A DNA stretch of 64,000 nucleotides, from assembly GCF_002575655.3 (NCBI RefSeq), contig NC_053036.3:195890788-195954787 (forward strand), given 5' to 3'. The notes beneath the pieces are model-generated. The model was given only the letters and a program-made list of their open reading frames with translations. It was not told where the DNA came from and made no database searches. Every line of letters begins with the position of its first letter. Positions within the stretch are counted from its first letter, which is position 1. The DNA is from Aegilops tauschii subsp. strangulata. Its lineage: Eukaryota; Streptophyta; Magnoliopsida; Poales; Poaceae. The translations under genes were made by a program, and so were the position numbers. Shown here in pieces: positions 56,770 through 64,000 of the stretch.

Positions 56770-57480
56770 ATATAAAATGGTTGATATGGAGAGAAAAAGA
56801 AAACCACTATATATGCACTAGCAGGAGCCTAAGCTACAAGCCTGCTTGCTTAGGTTGCTCTCTTCACATGCATAGAACGACGGGCCTGATCCCGCAGCTA
56901 TGGGAAGGGAACAATGTTCTGCGTAGACGTGGTCGACATCGGCGAGGGACAAAACCCACAGTCGGTGCGTCCCAATCGGGGGTCACCGCGGTAGGGGCCA
57001 ATGCCGCGTCCCAACCGCCCTTCTAGCTACAGCCCGACGTCCCAGGTAGTCCATCTTCCTTTTGGAGCCGGCTTGCTCCACCGCCGTAGCTCCATCTCCA
57101 TGTCGATCTTTCTCTACTTCTACGGGCTTCTACTTGTGATGAGTTTATGTCTCATGAACTAGTGCCAGTACTATTATTCTAATCACACTTCTTCAATATC
57201 TTTGCCATCAGGGATGCTCAGGTCGATTTTAGTGGAACTGCACAAAAGCATCATATGATCCGAGGGTGCCAGCCGTCTTTCCTTCGACAGGTTCTACCTG
57301 GCCAGGAAATTAAATCATGTTTAGGGTTTAGGGTTTAAGTCGTAGTGACCCCATCAGTAGTTTTTCTTTCGTACACGCTCTCACAACTTTTTTCTTTAGT
57401 TGTGAAGTAAATATTGGCTATGATCTGTGAATCATTGAGATGCATCAGCATGCGTGTTAGTTTTCCTTTGTATTTGATGG
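56770..57480 (+). ncRNA. Putative spliced non-coding unit, copy B
   Basis: A TATATATG run and AAACCACTATATATGCAC context precede an exon-like segment ending AGCCCGACGTCCCAG|GTAGTCC at about 57045. The acceptor GCCATCAG|GGATGCTCAGG at about 57211 opens the segment with GATTTTAGTGGAACTGCACA, as in copy A. The end (CTCTCACAAC...AGTTGTGAAGTAAATATTGGC) also parallels copy A at 54028-54070. A TTTAGGG run lies between (57320-57337). Shorter than A and C; probably an eroded copy. Confidence 0.4.
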
Positions 57481-58099
57481 AATGTTGTAACGGGGCAACC
57501 TTGGAATAGGAATGAAAATGGAGTGGAAAGTTTCCGTTTTTCCGGAGAAAAAATGGAAACGGAGAGAAACCAACGTTTCGTTTCGTTGGATCGCACCATT
57601 GAGCAAAACCAACGTTTAAATCACGTCTGTCGTGTTCGTGTCTCACCCTCCTCCACGGCTCGACCCCACACGATCGCTCGGCATGCTACTCACCGCAAAC
57701 CGAGTATACGATAACTTTCCCGCCTGCTTGTCGCTGGATCGCGCCATGGAGTACTAGCACTACTGGAAGAGATTGACGAGTTGGGGGAGGATAGCTAGCT
57801 GTAGCACGGACTCCCAAGAACTTTGTTCATGCATGTTGTAGCCGGCTATTGCGACCTTTGAACGCGGAGCAGCCGCGTGCACCCGGAAGCGGCGCGGGCG
57901 ACGCTCTCTCGCCTGGCGCACCGCTTCAATGCCGGCACCAGTGAGAGGTCGCGTCCGCTCTGGCTGGGCATGAATGCGGCACTGACCGTTTTGGGCAGGA
58001 AGCACGCGCGGGTGATGAAGAGGGTTCGGGTTGGTCAGGACCGGCCGTGGTAGCGGTCCGGACGTGCGCAAACAAGAGATGTTGTACGTTATATTAGTC
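57481..58099. other. Unassigned, partly GC-rich segment
   Basis: 57481-57720 is unremarkable. 57840-58030 is GC-rich, with an open plus frame without stops over about 60 codons (for example RFNAGTSERSRPLWLGMNAA), but no ATG-led gene and no known domain. It is possibly a captured exon or an old DNA-element end. Confidence 0.35.
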
Positions 58100-59367
58100 G
58101 TATACACGAGAGTACTATATGGAGATAATAAGAAAACCACTCCACTATATATTAGTCGTATACAGGAGAGTACTATATGGACGCAGCTTCATTGACTTAG
58201 CGCACCTGCCTTTGGATTTATGACAGGTGGGCCCAAAATGTGGCTGGCTGACCTGTCATACAGCCAAAAGCAGGTGCAGTGAAGGCACCGGAGCTCAGTC
58301 GTACTACAGTAGTATATATATAAGTGGGAGCCTTAGCGCTTGTTCGCTAGGGTTTGCACTCTCCACACGCTCGCCGCACTACATATATGTTACACGCTGG
58401 AGGCTCAGCGTTCATTTGCTAGGGTTTGCTATATTCATAGTCTCTCACCCTCTCTTCACCATATCTAAACAAGACTGCGTTGGCCTCTTGTCTCTCTCTC
58501 CCCCCTCACAGCAGGTGAAGGAGGCGTCCGTATCCCGTCGCACCGGGAAGGGGAGGAGGTGCAGCGTTCACTCTATCGCCTTCGGCGAGGGAGGCAATCC
58601 ATTGCCGGCTGCGCTGTTCTCTTTCACCCAGCGCCTGTGTGGGAGGGCCACCGACCCCTTCTTCCTCGCTGTCGTACGTAGTGTGGGCAGATCCGGCCTC
58701 CTGCCGCACGCCTTGCCACATCCCGACGACCCTAAGGTATAAGTTTCTTTGAAACCATCGTTGCTCTAGCTGCATGTGGTCTTTTTCGATCTGTAGTCGA
58801 ATCTAGGTCTTGGTTGAAAGAGGAAAGAAGGGTGCAGTGGGCTGGAGCAAGAATCTAGGATGTGGTTCAATGAGGAAAGGAGGGGCGGAAAGTAGTATAG
58901 ATTGGCTATCCAGCCGCTTTGTAGGTCGAAAAGGGAAAAAGGGGGTAACCAAGTACACACATCTGTAAGGAACCGATCTCTTTGTTGAAAAGGGAAAGAA
59001 ACTGGGGGGTCGGGTAGTTTGTGCATGACTAGATTTGCTGCCCTCACATAGGAAGAAGGTTCAAAGAGAACAAATATGGGATCAGCGCATATATGCTGCT
59101 TGGCTACATACTCTGCATCACCCATTTATACGTGTGGACGCACATGGTGGTGGCATGTCCCATACAGCTATTTTGCTGTTGTTAATCTAAGAATGCCGCC
59201 GAAAATTGAAGCAATGCCACTGTTAAAAGTAAATTACATTTTTTAACGAATGTTGTTTCAAGAGAATGTCTCTGTTAACATGAATCAATGCAACCGTTTC
59301 AGAAATGCTACTGTCCTACTTTGTTTTCCATCCAAGATAAGTTAGATGCTTCTTTCTGTCACCGTTT

Positions 59368-60310
59368 GTTTCATCCTCCTTTATCGGCAAGTAATTGTTT
59401 CCTTTTTTGCCTCTGTTAAAACAGGGCTATCGATTCAACTTGTTGCTATTGCGACATTTTGCTTCGCTACTCGAAACACTTATGTTTTAAGAGTGTTTTG
59501 TGCAGTTCAACTTGAATGTCACACCGGTGACTTTGCTTAATTTTGGTGGAACTGCACAAAAGGAGATCGAGATTTGTTTCCAGTCTTCGTGGCGAGTTGT
59601 TTCAAATCTTGGTCTCAACCACATGATGTGCAGTGTGCTTTGAGATGTTGTGCTACTTGTTTTGGTACTGTTTTAAATAAATGTTGAATTGAAGCTATTG
59701 TATTGCTGTCTTTTCCCATTAAGTAGTGAACAAAAATGGGACCAACCCAGACATGATGCTTGTTGCTTTGTTACAACAAATTCAGCATCACCCCCTTTAT
59801 AAGCCAGTAATTGATGCCACTCTCAGAATTAACTACTGAATCTTATTTCAAAACTGCAACACTTGTTAGGGATTGGCGGGATTACCATTTTTGTGGCCGC
59901 ATGTTTCATCCTCCTTTATTAGCCAGTAATTGATTCCTTTTTTGCCTCTGTTTAAACATGGATATCTATTCAACTTGTTGCTATTGCGACATTTTGCTTC
60001 GCTACGCGAAACACTTTGCTTGATTTCAGTGACCCTGCACAAAACAAGATTGGATTTCCTATTCGTGTTGGCAGATTCGTATTTTATCTTGTCCGTCTCA
60101 TGAAAGGTCAGTACAGGACTTCATCCACATGATTGTGCAGTGTGCTTTGAGATGTTGTGCTACTTGTATTGGTACTGTTTTAAATAAATGTTGAATTGAA
60201 GCTATTGTATTGCTGTCTTTTCCCATTAAGTAGTGAACAAAAATGGGACCAACCCAGACATGATGCTTGTTGCTTTGTTACAACAAACTTTGCATCACCC
60301 TGTTTATAAG
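59368..60310. repeat. Diverged tandem duplication, about 0.5 kb, in copy C
   Basis: 59368-59805 and 59903-60310 share TGTTTCATCCTCCTTTAT, TTCAACTTGTTGCTATTGCG, GTGCTTTGAGATGTTGTGCT and GTTTTAAATAAATGTTGAAT in order. The second copy has lost half of the hairpin motif. Confidence 0.85.
59496..59561 (+). other. Hairpin motif, copy C
   Basis: TTTTGTGCAGTT and AACTGCACAAAA, a perfect 12-bp inverted repeat around a 42-base loop. Confidence 0.65.
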
Positions 60311-61260
60311 TACATGGAAGCACATACTGTTGTTGCGCCCACTCTCCCCTGGAACTGTTTATGCTTTTCGTTAATCTAATGCCGCTGGTAAAATTAAGCA
60401 ATGCCACTCTCAGAATTAATTAACTACTAAATCTTAGTTCAAAACTGCAACACTTGTTAGGAATGGTACTATCCTGCTTTGTAGTTCTTTCTACATGTTT
60501 AACCAAGGTATTGTTAAGATAATGTCCCTGTTAAAATGAATCCGTTGAATTATTTTAGGAATGGTACTTTTCTGCTTTGTCGTTCTTTATACATGTTGAA
60601 ATAAGGCATTGTTAAGATAATGTCTCAGTCAATATGAATGAATCACACTGATGGAGAATTGCTACTCTCCTGCTTTGTTTCCCATTAAGATAAAGTAGAT
60701 CAGTAGATGCTTTTCTTCTGGGAGTACAAGTCATCAACCATTATGTCTCAGTAATTGTTTCCCTTATACCTATTGTTGCTTACAGGGATATCAAAATTAA
60801 AGCTCGGTTTTATTCCGACTTCGATTTTAGTTGAACTGCACAAAAGGAGCCAATGTGTCCAAGGCAACCTGCTGCATTACTGGGTCCAGTTGGTCATTCC
60901 ACTTTGCAGAAAGAAGCAGTCACTGTTTGCGCTACATTACAGAAGGAATGACCGAGATGCTTTACAGAGTATTATTAGACACCGATGACATGACTAGTCT
61001 GCAGAGACCATTGGCAATTTAACAACACGTGGAGTGCCCTGGGCAAAAAGTGCCCAAACAAGTACAAGAAGCTACGACAGGACTCCACGATCATAGGCAT
61101 TACATATTTTGAATGGGAAAAGCTTGCCAAAGTTTAATCATTGATGTTAGCAAGAAGACGTTAGTTTAATATATTGGAATTGGAAAACCTTGTCAAAATT
61201 TGCTCATTGATGTTAGCCAGAAGACATGCATTTGATATTTTGGAGTGGGACGCCCTTGCT

Positions 61261-61641
61261 GTGAGCAGCGCCGAGTGTTTTTTCCTATTCTTGTGTTCAG
61301 TTTAGAAGTAAATAGTTACTCTGCTGAGATATTCCTGTGTTAAGAGTTTGTTCTGAATATTGTCTATGTAATGCCAGGCCTTGTGTTTGATTGCAAAGTT
61401 GAGCTTGGAATGTTGTGGCATGCGGCATCACGAGTTGTTCACCGTGCCTCCTGAGAATAATGCTTCGTATTGTTTTGCATGTTGATCTAATGCCAGTGAT
61501 TTGCTTGTTAAGAAGATCATCCTCTTCTGTTGTTTCCGTGCTTAAGAAGTTCATCGTCTGATGTTTCATTCATAGCCTATACGACAAGTCGGGTAGGTTA
61601 GACATGAAACCATATGATCTTCCGACCAACTCATGATATTA
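61261..61641. other. Unassigned sequence
   Basis: No gene or repeat boundary recognised; moderately T-rich, possibly the trailing part of unit C. Confidence 0.35.
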
Positions 61642-62083
61642 GGCCGTGATTGGATCGTCGTTTTCCAACCAAAACCGCTTGTAAAACTGAAGCTTGTAAA
61701 TTAAAGGAGATGGTCTTGGGCGAAGGCGCTTGGTTGGTCGATTTCGACTAGTAAAATATCGGAAGTACTTCACACACGATAAAAATGCTGAACGACACTC
61801 GGACGATTGCTAATCCAGCCGTTAGCTACTGTTTCAGCCTTGCCCATGGATGGCATGGTACGCACGTCGTGCATGTATCGTCTGGTAATGTCGTCCATAT
61901 AGTAGTGCTCGTAAAATATACACTGGTCTCTCAAATTACACGCGTAACCCGCCGGTTTTACTTACACACCTCGGGCCCTCGGTTTCATTACGCCTGTATT
62001 TTACGCGTTGTTTCCGATGACGAGTAAATTACACTTGTATGTTAATACAGGTTTGAAATAAACCAGAGCTCCCAAGCGCGGCC
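61642..62083. mobile_element. Tourist/PIF-Harbinger-type MITE, 442 bp
   Basis: Termini GGCCGTGATTGG and CCAAGCGCGGCC are imperfect inverted repeats (10 of 12), flanked by TTA on both sides (61639-61641 and 62084-62086), the TWA duplication typical of PIF/Harbinger. The interior has several AAATTACAC/TAAAATATAC motifs and no gene. Confidence 0.75.
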
Positions 62084-62128
62084 TTACCGTTTCATGCCGT
62101 CTCAGTTTCTCGAAGGTGCTCATAGGTG

Positions 62129-62302
62129 TCCGATGATCCTAGCTTCCTGAATGAGCAGCGGGCGCTGTATCAGACCATCCGTAGGGCCCGCGAGGCCCTC
62201 TCCGTTGTCCTTCGAGTTGTTGCGCTCGCCGTGGTGCCGAGCATTGTTAACATCGTCAACGAACATGAGGATTCAGGAGATGACTTTATTTTGACTGGGT
62301 GA
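62129..62302 (+). pseudogene. Short coding remnant, unknown protein
   Basis: 57 codons without stop before a TGA at 62300: SDDPSFLNEQRALYQTIRRA, then a hydrophobic stretch (VVLRVVALAVVPSIVNIV) and NEHEDSGDDFILTG. The composition looks protein-like, but there is no ATG and a TAG lies just upstream. Family not recognised; probably the last exon of a captured or decayed gene. Confidence 0.3.
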
Positions 62303-63160
62303 CACTAGGGACCCACTAGGGCCATAGCCGTACGTATGCAAGTGCCTCCTTATTATGTACAACTATTTTTTTTGCTTTCTCCTGGTTTCCTGACATCACG
62401 GTCCCACACCATTGTCAACCTATGTAGTCAATATAAACGAGAGAATTGCACAAGGTGCGGCCGACAGCTGGGACCAAGTAGCTCGAGCAGTATTTGTGTT
62501 TTTGAGGCGTGAGCACTGCAGAGTTTTTCTTGGCGATGATTTCGTTGTTGTTCAGAGGAGAGCAGGGTATTAACTGGGCGGGCTGTGGCCCATCTAGCCC
62601 AGGCCAGATATCCAGCCCAGATACTAATTTTTTCAAGATGAAAATGGCTAGCCCAGCTATACGTCTTTTTGAGGAATACCCAGGCAAGGTAAACTTGTTA
62701 TTCTCCGCCCTGCTGGGCTGCAAATCTTTCCTAGGAGGGATGCATTTGGCTTAACAGGAAAATGGGCTTTAAAAAATAATAAATGGGATGTAATTATAAA
62801 AACTGGGCAGTAACTATAAAAAATGCACCAAACACGAAATTATTTTATAAAATATTATTTATGGATTTTGAAAATCTTAAATTTTCATTGTTGCGCGCGC
62901 AATGTTTCATTGGCAAATTTATATTTAATCTGACTAGAAATTTCGGGATATAAATATTTCGGATCCCATCAAAATGTGGGAAATTTTATTGAATTCTGTC
63001 TTCAATGGTTGGTTGAAATTATTAATCGTTGTCCTAGCTAGAAAATGGGCTGTACTTTTAACAAACTGTAAATGGGCTGTTGTAAATTCCATTAGAATTC
63101 AAAAATGGGCTGTACATTCTTACAAAACGCTTATGGGCTATAAGTTCTCTGCCACACACT
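62303..63160. other. AT-rich region with recurring AAATGGGCTG
   Basis: (A)AAATGGGCT(G/T) occurs at about 62759, 63040, 63069, 63102 and, as TTATGGGCTA, 63131; TGGGCC/GGCCCA motifs cluster at 62578-62620. No coding frame. The spacing suggests the subterminal part of a DNA transposon, but no termini were found. Confidence 0.4.
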
Positions 63161-63162
63161 TG

Positions 63163-63528
63163 TGGGCCTACTAAGTGACGCGTCCCATAAAAAAATTAAG
63201 TTCACGCGTATGCAAGGCTTTGTCAACTTATTATAGTCAACACACGGTTCTAGCAGTAGTGGCCGTTGGATGTCTATCCAACGGATGTCGTGCTTCTTCT
63301 TCAATCTCGGATATTCTTAGCTTCGGCCGCCCAAAAAATGATTCCTCCCCCTGACATCTGGGGTGCACCGTTTCGGAGACTGACCTGTGGGCCTACTAAG
63401 TTGGAGCGTACCAAGGGCTTTGTCAACTTAGTCAATATAAACGATTCTAGCTTCAGTGACCGTACGATGTCCATCCAACGGCCGTAGTGCTTCTTCAACC
63501 TCTGGTCTTCTTGGTCCAGCCGCCCAAA
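63163..63528. repeat. Two diverged direct repeats of about 145-170 bp
   Basis: 63163-63335 and 63387-63528 share TGGGCCTACTAAGT, AAGGCTTTGTCAACTTA-like, ATCCAACGG, GTGCTTCTTC and GCCGCCCAAA blocks in order. A third trace of the intervening TGATTCCTCCCCCTGACA occurs at 63923-63940. Confidence 0.8.
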
Positions 63529-64000
63529 GCAGCGCCGGTCGTGCCGCCTGCTCCTGCCTCCCGTGGCCGGCTGTGCTGCCGCGGAGGCCTCACCGCCCCC
63601 ATACTACTCCCACCGCTGGCCAGGCCATCCCTCCACTCACCCACACCCCCCGTTATTCTGCGGCGACGACAGCCTCACACCGCAGCCGAACCAGTGAACC
63701 CTGGTACTCCTCTCCGCGCGGGCTTCCGCTGCTGCGTCTTCCCCGGCTCCGCGTCGTCCCCTTCCTAGGCCTCGCCTTCGTCCACCGCCCTGGTGCTCTC
63801 GGCGCGGCGTGGTCAACGTGGTCAACGACCGACTTCCATCGGAAGAGTACTGTACGTGAAGAGGCTGATAGCTGGATCCACGGCGGCCGCAAGGAAGTGC
63901 CTCCTTATTACGCGCAAAATATTTATTCCTCCACCTGACAGCGGGGACCCACCGGACGGGCCACCTTATTTCACGAAAAAACGTTTCCCCCCTGACTGCT
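63529..64000. other. GC-rich sequence at the window end
   Basis: GC-rich and Pro/Arg/Ser-biased in all frames up to about 63900, then AT-rich. It could be the 5' exon of a gene or a captured gene piece, but no frame has a convincing start or domain and it is cut by the window edge. Confidence 0.35.

Larger units (their letters stand above)
58100..61260 (+). ncRNA. Putative spliced non-coding unit, copy C
   Basis: Promoter-like TATATATATAAGTGGGAG at 58311-58328. A segment with GTCGCACCGGGAAGGGGAGG is related to copy A and ends CATCCCGACGACCCTAAG|GTATAAG at about 58737. A long intron-like stretch contains a 500-bp tandem duplication. The acceptor CTTACAG|GGATATC at about 60785 opens a segment with CGATTTTAGTTGAACTGCAC. 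The longest frame (171 codons, 58227-58742) is not conserved in A or B. 61119-61250 holds two copies of a 66-bp repeat (CATTGATGTTAGC...AGAAGAC). Confidence 0.4.

Noticed and set aside
58227..58742. 171-codon plus frame in unit C
   Set aside because: Not conserved in units A and B where the landmarks are conserved; starts upstream of the TATA-like sequence.

Overview
The window looks like intergenic DNA from a large Triticeae grass genome (wheat, barley or a close relative). No complete, undamaged host protein gene is visible. Evidence for the assignment: nested Ty3/gypsy LTR elements of types I know as abundant in Triticeae, a CACTA transposon with subterminal repeats, a retrotransposon derivative with LTRs over 4 kb, and many Stowaway/Tourist-type MITEs. 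Family names are given from memory and only as likely matches.

Left to right. (1) 1-2230: the 3' end of a plus-oriented gypsy element. It carries a B3-domain-like gene on the opposite strand just inside the 3' LTR. (2) 2231-3880: the 5' end of a minus-oriented Athila-like element (LTR, tRNA-Asp primer site, broken gag); element 1 is inserted in its gag. (3) 3747-12395: four nearly identical tandem copies of a 2.2-kb unit. Each fuses the end of that Athila-type LTR to about 1.8 kb of other DNA, including a (TAC)n microsatellite and a gene fragment. (4) 12510-32338: a second minus-oriented Athila-like, apparently non-autonomous element. Its 3' LTR is split by a complete 13.5-kb Tat-type gypsy element (13429-26964) with a perfect 5-bp target duplication, degraded gag-pol on the minus strand, and a separate spliced gene with its own TATA box on the plus strand. 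(5) 32339 to about 50.3 kb: a minus-oriented CACTA element inserted into the 5' LTR of element 4. It carries a multi-exon tnpA-like gene whose first exon is split by (6) a plus-oriented, long-LTR, non-coding retrotransposon derivative (38395-50131). (7) 50.3-64 kb: MITE-rich DNA with three diverged copies of a spliced-looking, probably non-coding transcription unit (A near 53 kb, B near 57 kb, C near 58-61 kb), a LINE RNase H fragment and GC-rich repeated sequence at the end.

The order of insertion can be read directly: Athila-like 1 is older than the gypsy element at 1-2230; Athila-like 2 is older than both the Tat element and the CACTA; the CACTA is older than the long-LTR derivative. The most unusual features are the young 2.2-kb tandem array, the shared layout of antisense, promoter-bearing genes about 240-270 bp inside the 3' LTR of two different gypsy elements, and the triplicated locus on the right with a conserved short hairpin.
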